Assembly (NCBI GenBank): GCA_016788565.1
Contig: JAEUSP010000091.1
Coordinates: forward strand, 1 to 61,775
Origin: Chlorobiota bacterium
Lineage (GTDB): Bacteria; Bacteroidota; Ignavibacteria; OLB7
DNA length: 61,775 nt
Reading direction: 5' to 3'
Below, piece by piece: positions 1 through 9,309 of the stretch. The position numbers were made by a program, and so were the translations under genes. Under the pieces are notes generated by a model, which was not told the origin of the DNA, searched no databases, and worked only from the letters and a program-made list of their open reading frames with translations. Positions within the stretch are counted from its first letter, which is position 1; each line of letters opens with the position of its first letter.

Positions 1-82
1 AAGGACGACGATCTTTACGTTGTGTTGAACGCGATAGCGGAAGGGTGAAAAATTCCCAGCACACCACCGAATCGCGAAGTTT

Positions 83-546
83 CGTCATCGCCCCGACCAG
101 TCGGGGTCTTCGACAAGGAGCGATTAGCGACGTGGCGATCCTGCGGCCAGCACGGTGTCCGATGCCCTCTCAGAAATCCGCGAGATCGCTTCGTCGAAGA
201 CTCCTCGCGATGACGGGGCGTGAGTTTCGCAGAAGTCTTTTCGTCATCGCCCCGACGGGTCGGGGGCTTCGACAAGGAGCGTTGAGCGACGTGGCACCGC
301 GAAGCAGCGGCAAAGCCCATCTCGCGGTTGGCAGTGTGTCCGATGCCCTCTCAGGAATCCGCGAGATCGCTTCGTCGAAGACTCCTCGCGATGACAGGGG
401 GGAGTTTCGCAGAAGTCTTTTCGTCATCGCGAGGAGCGATTAGCGACGTGGCGATCCCGCGGCCAGCACGGTGTCCGATGCTCTCTCAGAAACCCGCGAG
501 ATGGGCTTGCGCCGCTGCTTCGTCGAAGACTCCTCGCGATGACGGG
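83..546. repeat. three tandem copies of a dispersed palindromic element
   Basis: Three imperfect direct copies (about 83-216, 242-397 and 422-546) each begin with a CGTCATCGC block and end with a CTTCGTCGAAGACTCC block followed by GCGATGACGG, so the two ends of each unit are inverted relative to one another. The text GTGTCCGATG recurs at 155, 336 and 471. It resembles the widespread bacterial repeat family whose ends read GTCATTGCGAGGAGCG. All short reading frames here follow the repeats, and no gene is supported in 1-592. Confidence 0.6.
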
Positions 547-592
547 GTGCGAGATTACGTTGCATACTTGTTGATGAACCACTTCATCAACC

Positions 593-1030
593 TCACCCCA
601 CCCGGATAAACAGATCAACAAACCCTTCCCCCATTTGGTTCACCCACGATTCGGCATGAAGTGTTTGGCCGCGGTGCGGAAAAAGCCATGCTCGGCGAAG
701 CATAGCATGAAGAGTGATTTCGGCATCGCCGTCGTCGGTTGGGGGGATTGGCTCCAGCGTTGCGCCGTTGTCGGCAACTGCCGTTACGTCCACAACAACT
801 CCGCCGCCAATCACTGCGCTGACCGTGACCCCAGGATCAGGGTAACGGTAGATGGGGTGAACGCCATCGGGATATGCGCCGGAGTGCATGTCAATCTGGA
901 TATGCTCGTAGGCCGCATGAGCAGCAAGATGATGTGTTGGGAAATTCATTTGGGAGCTATTGACCAATAATTGGGGACGGTTGCTTTTTTTCTTGATGAT
1001 TGACTGAATATCTGGTAGAAACGTCGCCAT
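593..1030 (-). CDS. hypothetical protein, about 145 residues
   Basis: I do not recognise this protein. The frame reads as a plausible soluble polypeptide: a basic N-terminal stretch, a His-rich segment (THHLAAHAAYEH), a Val/Gly-rich beta-like middle, and an acidic loop (PPTDDGDAE). No signal peptide or membrane segment is visible. The ATG at 1030 has a GGAG about 8 bases upstream, but that lies inside a dispersed repeat (1034-1080), so the ATG at 949 is a reasonable alternative start giving about 118 residues. It lies downstream of the FN3 gene on the same strand. It could be a spurious frame, because the opposite strand is also open here. Confidence 0.35.
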   Translation of the reverse strand: MATFLPDIQSIIKKKSNRPQLLVNSSQMNFPTHHLAAHAAYEHIQIDMHSGAYPDGVHPIYRYPDPGVTVSAVIGGGVVVDVTAVADNGATLEPIPPTDDGDAEITLHAMLRRAWLFPHRGQTLHAESWVNQMGEGFVDLFIRVG

Positions 1031-1033
1031 TCC

Positions 1034-1080
1034 GGTGGCTCCGCTCATACTTCGACTGGCTCAGCATGAGCGGAGGGCGG
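1034..1080. repeat. dispersed hairpin repeat, copy A
   Basis: The unit reads GGTGGCTCCGCTCAT then ACTTCGAC, then CTCAGCATGAGCGGAGGGCGG. Arms CCGCTCAT (1041-1048) and ATGAGCGG (1066-1073) pair. Further copies lie at 11292-11350, 11614-11672 and, reversed, 50103-50161. Confidence 0.7.
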
Positions 1081-1105
1081 CATTCGGTGCAGGCCCAAGT
1101 ATTCT

Positions 1106-1126
1106 CTACTTCCTACTTCCTACTTC
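1106..1126. repeat. heptamer array, CTACTTC x3
   Basis: Three exact tandem copies of the 7-mer CTACTTC. The third copy contains the stop codon (CTA on this strand) of the FN3 gene, so the array reaches into the end of that gene. Confidence 0.75.
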
Positions 1127-3222
1127 CCCACCACAATTTTCCCCGTGCTGGCTAACCCCGATTCCCGGCCGTCGCTTCCAACCACTTTCACTGCATAGCG
1201 GTAGGTGTTGCCTGGGAATACTTCCGTATCCACAAACTCTTTTGTGTTGGCTACCGAACGGTAGAGCGTTGGCTCGGCATCGCCAATGGCTTTGTAGAGG
1301 TAGTACTCGGCTGCCCCATCGGTTGCGTTCCACCGCACCACAACGTGCTTGCTTGCTTGGTCGAACTGGCCCACCAGCCCTTGAACTCCACTCCGCTCCG
1401 TGGCCGCTACTAACTGCGCATCCACAATGTTGGATCGCTCCGAACGTAGCCCCGCATCGTCGGCTGCGTCAAGGCTGTACTGGTACAATGTTCCCCCCAC
1501 TGCTGTTGAATCGGTGAAGCTGTTTACCGAACGATCCTTGATGTTGGCAATCGCTTTCCAATCGGTCTCCCCATCGGCACGGCGGTAGAGTGCGTGCTCC
1601 ACCACATCACCGGTCATGCTGGCTGCCCATTCGATGATGATGCTTTTTTCCCCGGGCGTGATGTTGCTGACAAACGGCGGAAATGGCGCAACAATATCTG
1701 GCTTCTTCAGCACCAGTGTGGTTGTGAATTCGGAGTGGTTGTAGTTCTGATCCAGCGCGGTGATCTTGTAGTAAATTTCCTCGCTCAAGGTCTGCAAGGT
1801 CAGCGTGTCGGTGAAGGTGGTGTCCTGGCTCAGGTCGCCGGTAAGCTGCTGGTACTCGTGGTCATCTTGGTTGGCGTAGAAGACGCGGTACCCCTTCAGG
1901 TCGCTTTCTGGATTTGCGTCCCAACGTAGCCGAACAACGCCGTTGCTATCCACCACCCCGGCCAAGCCGCGCGGCGTTGCTGGGGGGATTGAGTCAGGAA
2001 AAATGCCAAGCAGCGGAACCGAACTGACCCGGTTGCCAGCGGTGTCCACCGCTACCACCGCGTAGTAGTGTTGCGGAAGGTCGCGAACGTCGGGGTCGGT
2101 GAATTCGCGGGCATCGCGCCCAAGCATTTCGCCGATCTGCTCGAACTCACCATCCGGCCCTTCGCTTTTTCCAACCATGAACCCTTTCAAATCTCCTTCC
2201 AACGTATCCATCCGCCACGTGACTTTTATGGAGCGGCCATCAACGATTGCAATCGGCAGAATTTGTGGCGCGCTTGGCGGCGTGCGGTCGCGCCCCATTG
2301 CGGTGATAACGTTGCTGTTCGGCGAGACCTCGCCAAACGGATCAATCCCAACCACGCGGTACTGCGCTGGCTGATAGTTGGTTTCCAGCCGGACTTTGTA
2401 CTCGGCCATATCTACATTTGGGCGGTCCGATTCTCTGGAAGAATCATCTTTCTGCAGCGGAGTAAACGGCATCCGGTTCAGGCGGCTGAAGCTGCGCCCG
2501 CCATCGTTGGAACGCTCGATAAAGTAACCGCTGAACGGCTCCAGATGCTCCAGCCGATTCCACTTCAGCACCACCAACTGCTCACCTTCTTCGGCGGTGA
2601 GAGTGGCCACGTTTTTCGGCTGGTCGCGCTGGCTGATGCTGAGGGCAACATCGGCGGTATCCACCGGCTGGTTGGGGTCGTTGGCAAGTGAGTAAATACG
2701 GTAGCGATAGGTCTTGTTTGGGTCAACGGTGCGGTCAACAAACCGAAGCCCAAGCCCGTCGGCAAGGCGCGGGGCGATGTCGGCAAGCAGCAACGCAATG
2801 CCGTGCATACTCCGTTGCTGAAGGTAGATTTCGTAGATGCTGCCGAACGGGTCCTCCGATGTTGGAATGGCCTTGCCGTACAACGCCTGGACCGCCGCGC
2901 CGGCCAGCGTGTCTTCGGGGCGGTAGCGTGCTTTCCACTCGTCAATCGTTAGCGGCTTCAGCGGCTGTGGGGTCAGCACGGTTTTGATGAGTTTCCCCTG
3001 CGGGTTGTACTCGTAGCGTTCGATAATGTAGCCCGCTTTCCCGGCAACCTTCCACGAAGTGTGGCTGGTGGTTCCCCAGCGTAGCACCACGGAATCGCCG
3101 TAGCTGCGGGCAATCATCCGCAGGTTTGGGCGGACCTCGGCGGCGGTGTCAGATTCGGTTTGTGCAACGGCCGGAACCGCCACAAGCAGCAGCACGGCCA
3201 GTGTATAGATCAGCTGTTTCAT
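1120..3222 (-). CDS. secreted fibronectin type III repeat protein
   Basis: A 700-residue exported protein. Residues 1-20 form a clean signal peptide ending AVAQ. The rest is about six FN3-like modules, seen as repeated W-(20-30 residues)-GY-x-[VI] strands and Y-x-Y/Y-x-V strands followed by a D-x-x-G turn. Examples are DLKGYRVFYANQ near 430 and NTYRYAVKVVGSDG near 670. The protein ends on the last FN3 strand and has no type IX sorting domain. It is the third gene after the outer-membrane barrel and the TANFOR giant, 134 bases downstream of the latter, so the three are probably an operon. An adhesive or scaffolding surface role is inferred from the architecture only. Confidence 0.85.
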   Translation of the reverse strand: MKQLIYTLAVLLLVAVPAVAQTESDTAAEVRPNLRMIARSYGDSVVLRWGTTSHTSWKVAGKAGYIIERYEYNPQGKLIKTVLTPQPLKPLTIDEWKARYRPEDTLAGAAVQALYGKAIPTSEDPFGSIYEIYLQQRSMHGIALLLADIAPRLADGLGLRFVDRTVDPNKTYRYRIYSLANDPNQPVDTADVALSISQRDQPKNVATLTAEEGEQLVVLKWNRLEHLEPFSGYFIERSNDGGRSFSRLNRMPFTPLQKDDSSRESDRPNVDMAEYKVRLETNYQPAQYRVVGIDPFGEVSPNSNVITAMGRDRTPPSAPQILPIAIVDGRSIKVTWRMDTLEGDLKGFMVGKSEGPDGEFEQIGEMLGRDAREFTDPDVRDLPQHYYAVVAVDTAGNRVSSVPLLGIFPDSIPPATPRGLAGVVDSNGVVRLRWDANPESDLKGYRVFYANQDDHEYQQLTGDLSQDTTFTDTLTLQTLSEEIYYKITALDQNYNHSEFTTTLVLKKPDIVAPFPPFVSNITPGEKSIIIEWAASMTGDVVEHALYRRADGETDWKAIANIKDRSVNSFTDSTAVGGTLYQYSLDAADDAGLRSERSNIVDAQLVAATERSGVQGLVGQFDQASKHVVVRWNATDGAAEYYLYKAIGDAEPTLYRSVANTKEFVDTEVFPGNTYRYAVKVVGSDGRESGLASTGKIVVGK

Positions 3223-3312
3223 TGATCGTTCGGAAGGTTGTTTTGTGTTGCTTCAGTAGAGATTGATCTGCTTGGCTGCAAGCAAAGGCTTGGCGTTTCA
3301 CAGTGGCCGCCG

Positions 3313-3343
3313 GGGGCATGAAGTTGGCATTGCTCCATGCCCC
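3313..3343 (-). other. intergenic hairpin between giant and FN3 genes
   Basis: GGGGCATG (3313-3320) pairs with CATGCCCC (3336-3343) across a 15-base loop. No T-run follows on either strand, so it is more likely an mRNA-processing or stability element than a terminator. Confidence 0.35.
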
Positions 3344-3356
3344 GGCTTGCGGCAGC

Positions 3357-6300
3357 TTATGGCGGCGAGATCGTGTCCTCCAGGTCCTTCTTGTTGGTGT
3401 AGCCGTAGGTGATGACCACCTTCACATCAGTCCCTTTGTTCAGATTCATGCTGTCCAGGTTTGGGTTGGGGCCGTTGCTGTCGTAGTACCAGTTGGTTGG
3501 GTTGTTGTACTTGGCAAACGTGGCATACTCCGGCATCCCCGATAGGATTGGCCCAAACTTGTTTATCAATGCTTTCACCACTTTGTCGCGGTCAATCTGC
3601 ATCACCGTTGCGGCATCGTAGCAAACCACCAAGTAGTTTTTCTCGGCAGGCGGCTGAACGTTTTTCCCGGCGTTCGGGGCGTTCTGCAATCCGGTTTTTA
3701 TCATGTTGTTTGGCCCGCCACCGTTGTTCTCTGGCGGCAGTCCTTTCCAGTAGCTGGCGTTGATTTCCTCGTTGGTCAGCTTGCTGCTGTTGCCGGTGCC
3801 TTCGTAGTAGATGGCCGCAGCGCGAACGGGGAATGCCTGGTCGGGGATCACGGTCCCGTTGGTGAGCCGGCTTCCTGGCTGGTAGGCCCCGGCGGCGGGA
3901 TAGGAGCGCACGATTTGGTTATCCACCTGGTTGCTCCAGTCGTACTTGATGCGGTCCTTCAGCTTGCCGGAAACCAGATCCAAATAGTGGTCATGGATGT
4001 TGATCCAGTAGTAGCTGTTGCCAACTTTCCCGCGATCCACAGCCTTCACCGTCACCGGCGGCTCGATGTAGTTGGTGACGGAAGCCTGGGTGTATTGAAT
4101 CTGGTGCAGGTCGTACCAGTCCATCGGCTCCTTCCCTTCATATTTCTGGTACAACGTGTTGTTGTAGTTGCCGCCGTGGCGTGTGGCCTCAATCGGCGGG
4201 CCAAGCATCACGTAATCTTTGATCTTGCCATCGAACGTGCTGAACCGGCTGGTGCGGAACGCAAGCTGATAGACTAAGAACTCATCATCCCCCAGCCTGA
4301 TGGATTGCAACCGGTTGCGGCGCACATCAATCTTTTGCCCCTGGCCAAGTGACTTGGAGTAGTTCTGGCTGATTACTCCGCCACCCTCACTTTCTGAACC
4401 ACCACCACCGTCGCTCACTTTTTTGCGAAGGAATTGGATGATGTAGATCGTCTCGGTTTTCAGGTTTGCGGGGATGTCGAACTCCACCCGTTTTCCGGCA
4501 GCATTCCACTGCAACGGAACCTCACCCACCACTTGGCTTCCGCCACCAATTTCTTGGAACCGTGCGCGGAAGATGTACTTCTTGCCGCTCTCCTTTGGCT
4601 TGGCGTTCGGGATGTTGCTGGGGTACTGGTTGAACAGGATCACGCCATCGTTGGTCTCGCCTTTCATGAAGTAGCGGTGCATCCGCCCCGGGCGGCTGGC
4701 AATGATGTTGCTGTTCACAAACGTCTCCGGTGCCTCGCCGGTGGTGAAGCTCTGCTCCTCCACCTCGTTGTGCTCCTGGTTCGGGTTGTTCTTCTGGCCG
4801 ATAATCTTCCACTGGCCGTTGACTTTTTTCTCGCCATACACCTTCACGGTGGCCTCGTATTTGGTCTTCTCGTTGAACATCTCGTCGGGGGAGAAGAGCG
4901 TTGTTAGGCCGTTGTTGTGCAGTGAGGTGTTTCCGCTGACGGTCGCGCCGTTCTTGGTGTTCACCACCTTGAAGCTCCGTAGGCCAAAGCGGAAGGTTGT
5001 GGTGATGACTTCATCTTCGTCATCGGGGTCCGGCGTTTGGATGGACATTGGCTTGCCAAGCGGAAGGTTATAGACCGCTTCGGGATAGCTGAAGACGTTC
5101 ACATCGGTGCCGCTTGGGTTCACTTCGCTAATCACTTTCACCCCGCCGAACGGATCCCCCTGGTTCATGTCGCACTTGTTGCCGTACTTGAATTTGAAGT
5201 TGCATTGGCCGCTGAGCAATCCGTTCAGCAAGCTGTAGTGGCCGCTGACCTCACCTTGCAACCATGTTGGGTTTGGCAAGCCAGCTTTCAGCCCGGCATA
5301 CACCCCAACGTTCAAGATTTCCAACTGCGCTTTGATGAACCACAAGTTGATGTCAATCCCCACCGATGCCTCCAATCCGGCATAGACTTGGCCGGTGGCG
5401 TACCAACCGTTAAAGCCCATTTTGCCGTTGCTGAACTCGCACTCCTGATCGTAATTCAGGATGGAGATATCGTAGCCGAAATCAATGGCGATTTGGGCGT
5501 AGAAGATCAGGAACTTCAGCTTGCCGGTGTTCACGCTGATCTGCTGGCCAAAGGCAAACCCGCTTCCGGTTTCGGTGCTTGGCGCGCGCGGGTTTTTGCT
5601 GTTGAAGCTGGGCAGCTCCTTCTGGAAATTGATGGGTGAGGTTGGCAGCGGCGGCATTCCCGGAAGGCTGTTTTTGCCCACCATCAGGTAGCTGTTCACC
5701 TCCAACAGGTTCAGCACTTTCAGCTTAATCCGGTTGGATGGCTCGCCGATTTTGATGAACCATTTATCCTTGCTGAAGTGCATTGCCGCCTGGCCCCCGC
5801 CGCTGATTAAGCTCTTGTTCCCCGCCTTCAGGTTGATTGCCAACTCCAACAATCCATCAAAGGTTTTCTTGGCGTTGCTGTACTTGAACGACACGCCAGC
5901 ATACACCATTGCGGCTTCCTTTGCCGGGCGCGATTTGGGGCTTGGCGGGGTGAAGAAATATCCGTTGCCGCTCAGGCTTATCTCGTTCAATCCGCCGCCG
6001 TTGAAGAAGCTGGCCTCGATGGTGACATCGCCGTTGAAGGCGTTTGGTTTTGGCATGGTCCCCATCACCAGCGTTGCTTTGAAGCCAAAGGCAATGTTCG
6101 GATCGGGTTTATACACCACGCCGCTGCTGGTTTTTCCGGCGCTGTTTTGGTCGAAATTGTTTGCTTGGTTGGGATTGCCCTCCAGCGTTGCAGCGGTTGG
6201 GACGGCGGCTTCCGGTTTCATGTGGTAGTAGGCCCCGCCGCCAAAGCCGTAGATGCCAAAGCCAGGGAACACCGGAATCCCCGCGCCCATCACGGCCATT

Positions 6301-9300
6301 GCATCAACGTACCAGTAGCGGTAGCTGGTGTTGTTGTTTTTGTAGTTGGTGCTGCCGAACTGCACCGTGGCCGATAGCTTCAGCAGCGGCTTGAACTCCA
6401 CGTTGATTGCCCCACGGAACCCTTCACCAAACGTTGGGTCGCCGTTGTACAGGTTGATCTTTCCATCCATGTGCACCGCGGCAACGTCGGCGTTGATGCT
6501 GATTTCTTCCAGCGTTGGCATTGCCGGTATCCATGCTTGCTTCCCTTGCACCTCGGTCTTCTTTCCCCAAATGGTGAAGGCGGTTCCGCCGCTGATCGCG
6601 CTTTGCTGGTTTCCGTCCAACCCAATGTGGAACGATAATCGCAGCCCAACTTGGTCCCCCTGCGTCTTCAGCTGGATTCCATCTTCTGGGTTGATGGAGA
6701 CCGGGAAGCCGGCAAACCATTTCTGCGGGCTGGCAAACTTGAACAGCGTTGCGGTGATGTACGGCGGCTTGTTCTTGATCGTCAAATTCTCGAACTCCAC
6801 CCCAGGAATTTTGATACTGACCGCCTTCAAGTCCACAAATTTTTTGTCCAGCGTTAGGCTGCCGCTCATCACGGCTTTCACGGTAACGTCGTCGTTGACG
6901 GCGGTGATGGTGATGTTCGAGCCTTGCAGCAAGCTGAGTTTCGCGCCCCACATGGCAACGTCAATCGTGTCGAGCGTGGTGACTTGGAATGCCAGATTTT
7001 GCGAGGAGATCAGGCACTTGTAGCCGATTCCTGATTCGGCAATCGGGACCTTGATCTTCCCCAAAAACTCACCTTTGGTCAGGCTGTTGTTCAGGATTGC
7101 AAGCTCGAATTTCTCCATCGAGAAACCCCACCCCCCAATGTTCCCTTTGTTGATGTCGAACACCGGCTGGATTGTGGCGGTTCCGGTGAAACCCGTTTTG
7201 TTGATGAAGGTGTTGGCAAGGGTCAGCTCCACCTGCTTCCCATCCTTCTTCAAGAATTTTGGCAGGCGGGCTTTGATTTCTTTGAAGTAGAATCCGCGCC
7301 AATCGTTTCCGGTTCCGCCGGCGTAGTTGGCGGGGAAGGCCATCCCCTGGGCGTTGCGGGTGTCGCTGAAATCCAACACTACTTTGCTGAAGCTGAAGGT
7401 GAGTCCCTTCGCACTTTTCACGGTGAACGAGTCCAGGGTGACTTCCCCCAGCATATCGCCCCACGCCCCCACGTTGCTGAACAGGAAGCTGGCTTTCACG
7501 TCGCCGCCGCCGTTGGCTTTCTCAATCAGCTGGCTTTTGATGGTGAAGAAACCATCCACCTGCATTGCCTTGTAGCCTTCGCAATCCCACTTCACAAACG
7601 TTCCTTTGTCGCCGTTGGCGGCCTTCAGCGTTAGGGTGATTTTGTCGCCCCAGGGGAAGGTGTAATCGTTCCCAAGCATCGTCAGTTTCTGCAATCCATC
7701 CACCGATAAACCGGTGGGGTGGAAGCAGATATTCTTCTGCCCAAACGCCAAAATTTTGTTCTGCGCTTCCGGGATTGGGACCTCCATGAACGCGTTCATC
7801 CGCGCACCGTCGGGGGCAAACTCCACCGAGGCCACGTTCACCAACTGGATGTTGCTGTTCACCATTTTCTTCCAGCCGAACGGCAGGCCTTGCGCGTCCA
7901 CGTTCACGAAGTTCTCGATGTACTTCTGGTTGTTCTTCACGAAGTCGCTAACGGTTTTCACTTTCTCGGCAGCGATGTTCCCCAGGTTGTTCTGGAAATT
8001 TTTCATCGCTTCATCCACCTGCGCTCCGGGGTCGTAGCCCCCGATTGCTTTGCCAGAATAGACCTTGTTATCGGGATTGACTTTCAGCCCGGTGAAGGTG
8101 GTTTTTAGCTTCACCCGGAAGATCGGCGCGTCAATCGTCCCTTCGCCGCTCAGGCTGGCGGCGTTGGGGGAGCTCAGGCTTGTCAGCTTCAGCGTGAAAT
8201 ATCCAATCTGAATTTCCTCACCCACCTGATAGACCTTGTTGCTTGGTGTGGCCGCCGCAAGGGGTTGCGGCGCGCAGTTCAGCGTGGCGCAGGGGGGGGC
8301 GTAGTTTTCGTCAACATCGTTGGGGTCGTTGTTGTTCGGATCATCGTTGTTGGGCTGGTCGTTCGGCTGATCTTGCGGCTGGTTGTCGGCCTGGGCCTGG
8401 CCGTAGGTGAAAGCACACACCACGCTGTGGCCGTTGTTCTTGAAGTTCAGCTCCTTGCTCTCCCCTTTGTTGCGTGCGGTGATGCGGATGGCGTACTTGG
8501 TTCCGTTCTGCAGGGCGGGGTCGTTGGGGCCGTACAGGTAGGAAGTCCCCTGCACCACTTTCTGGAAGAAGGGTGGTTCGGGGGCGGCGTTCATTGCTTG
8601 GTTGGGGTTGGTGTTGGCGGGGATCACCTCCACAATTTTCAGCACGTACTCCATCTTGTTTGCCGGCGCGCCGGCGGGGGCGGTCCAGCTGAAGAGTTGG
8701 CTTTGCGGATTTTTTGGAACCACCGTGCTGTTGCAAGCTGGCTGTTGCAATGTTGGGGGTTCGTAGTGGGTGATCTTGAAGTTGGCGCAACCGGACGGGG
8801 CCGCCTGCGATTTTGCCGCGCCGCTGTTGAAATCCAACGCTTGGATGCAGAGTGAGTAATCCCCTTCCGGCAAGCCGTTCCCCTGCACCACTTCCTGCTT
8901 GCTGATGCCGCTGAATTGCAGCACATCGGGGTTCAGATATTCTTTCAGTTGCGAACCCATCAGCACCTTCACGGCTTTGGGGCCAAGCGCGATTGGCGCG
9001 GACGGAATGAAGCTGTTCGGGATCGTCACCGTTACCCCTTTCCCCCCTTTCACCTGGCCAACCAACCTCACGTTTTGCGCAACGTTGGTGGTGTTGGTTA
9101 GGGTGATCACGATTTTGTTATCGAAGCCGACGTAGTCCGAAAGGTAGGGTGAGTACGGTGGCTTCACCAGCGTCCCGATCTGCACGTCGTTTTGGGCAAC
9201 GGCAGCAACGGGAAACAGGCTTAGCAGAAGGAGAAGCAGAGCGATTGAGGAAGCCGCAACAGACGCTGCCCCCCTTCCCTCCGGTGCGTCGGTTTTGGTG

Positions 9301-9308
9301 TTCATCAT
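3357..9308 (-). CDS. giant TANFOR-type surface protein
   Basis: About 1983 residues from the chosen start. The ATG at 9308 (or the next codon, 9305) follows the upstream stop by one base (TGA-G-ATG), which favours it over the longer in-frame start at 9392. A signal peptide follows (a run of leucines ending VAAVAQ). The next 250 residues (QIGTLVKPPYSPYLSDY ... LTNTTNVAQNVRL ... LPEGDYSLCIQALD ... FSWTAPAGAP) match the TANFOR pattern as I remember it from large Bacteroidota surface proteins. A low-complexity Asn/Asp/Gln linker is followed by more than 1500 residues rich in beta-strand, with Gly-rich barrel-like segments such as FGIYGFGGGAYYH. No sorting domain is visible. Function is unknown. 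An outer-membrane or periplasmic location is inferred from the signal peptide and the barrel gene upstream. Confidence 0.85.
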   Translation of the reverse strand: MMNTKTDAPEGRGAASVAASSIALLLLLLSLFPVAAVAQNDVQIGTLVKPPYSPYLSDYVGFDNKIVITLTNTTNVAQNVRLVGQVKGGKGVTVTIPNSFIPSAPIALGPKAVKVLMGSQLKEYLNPDVLQFSGISKQEVVQGNGLPEGDYSLCIQALDFNSGAAKSQAAPSGCANFKITHYEPPTLQQPACNSTVVPKNPQSQLFSWTAPAGAPANKMEYVLKIVEVIPANTNPNQAMNAAPEPPFFQKVVQGTSYLYGPNDPALQNGTKYAIRITARNKGESKELNFKNNGHSVVCAFTYGQAQADNQPQDQPNDQPNNDDPNNNDPNDVDENYAPPCATLNCAPQPLAAATPSNKVYQVGEEIQIGYFTLKLTSLSSPNAASLSGEGTIDAPIFRVKLKTTFTGLKVNPDNKVYSGKAIGGYDPGAQVDEAMKNFQNNLGNIAAEKVKTVSDFVKNNQKYIENFVNVDAQGLPFGWKKMVNSNIQLVNVASVEFAPDGARMNAFMEVPIPEAQNKILAFGQKNICFHPTGLSVDGLQKLTMLGNDYTFPWGDKITLTLKAANGDKGTFVKWDCEGYKAMQVDGFFTIKSQLIEKANGGGDVKASFLFSNVGAWGDMLGEVTLDSFTVKSAKGLTFSFSKVVLDFSDTRNAQGMAFPANYAGGTGNDWRGFYFKEIKARLPKFLKKDGKQVELTLANTFINKTGFTGTATIQPVFDINKGNIGGWGFSMEKFELAILNNSLTKGEFLGKIKVPIAESGIGYKCLISSQNLAFQVTTLDTIDVAMWGAKLSLLQGSNITITAVNDDVTVKAVMSGSLTLDKKFVDLKAVSIKIPGVEFENLTIKNKPPYITATLFKFASPQKWFAGFPVSINPEDGIQLKTQGDQVGLRLSFHIGLDGNQQSAISGGTAFTIWGKKTEVQGKQAWIPAMPTLEEISINADVAAVHMDGKINLYNGDPTFGEGFRGAINVEFKPLLKLSATVQFGSTNYKNNNTSYRYWYVDAMAVMGAGIPVFPGFGIYGFGGGAYYHMKPEAAVPTAATLEGNPNQANNFDQNSAGKTSSGVVYKPDPNIAFGFKATLVMGTMPKPNAFNGDVTIEASFFNGGGLNEISLSGNGYFFTPPSPKSRPAKEAAMVYAGVSFKYSNAKKTFDGLLELAINLKAGNKSLISGGGQAAMHFSKDKWFIKIGEPSNRIKLKVLNLLEVNSYLMVGKNSLPGMPPLPTSPINFQKELPSFNSKNPRAPSTETGSGFAFGQQISVNTGKLKFLIFYAQIAIDFGYDISILNYDQECEFSNGKMGFNGWYATGQVYAGLEASVGIDINLWFIKAQLEILNVGVYAGLKAGLPNPTWLQGEVSGHYSLLNGLLSGQCNFKFKYGNKCDMNQGDPFGGVKVISEVNPSGTDVNVFSYPEAVYNLPLGKPMSIQTPDPDDEDEVITTTFRFGLRSFKVVNTKNGATVSGNTSLHNNGLTTLFSPDEMFNEKTKYEATVKVYGEKKVNGQWKIIGQKNNPNQEHNEVEEQSFTTGEAPETFVNSNIIASRPGRMHRYFMKGETNDGVILFNQYPSNIPNAKPKESGKKYIFRARFQEIGGGSQVVGEVPLQWNAAGKRVEFDIPANLKTETIYIIQFLRKKVSDGGGGSESEGGGVISQNYSKSLGQGQKIDVRRNRLQSIRLGDDEFLVYQLAFRTSRFSTFDGKIKDYVMLGPPIEATRHGGNYNNTLYQKYEGKEPMDWYDLHQIQYTQASVTNYIEPPVTVKAVDRGKVGNSYYWINIHDHYLDLVSGKLKDRIKYDWSNQVDNQIVRSYPAAGAYQPGSRLTNGTVIPDQAFPVRAAAIYYEGTGNSSKLTNEEINASYWKGLPPENNGGGPNNMIKTGLQNAPNAGKNVQPPAEKNYLVVCYDAATVMQIDRDKVVKALINKFGPILSGMPEYATFAKYNNPTNWYYDSNGPNPNLDSMNLNKGTDVKVVITYGYTNKKDLEDTISPP

Positions 9309-9309
9309 C

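Noticed and set aside
15-621. Several overlapping open frames on both strands
   Set aside because: They are translations of the tandem repeats (Arg/Ser/Pro-rich, repeated phrases in different frames).
3313-3343. Terminator between the giant and FN3 genes
   Set aside because: The hairpin lacks a T-run on either strand, so operon continuity is kept.
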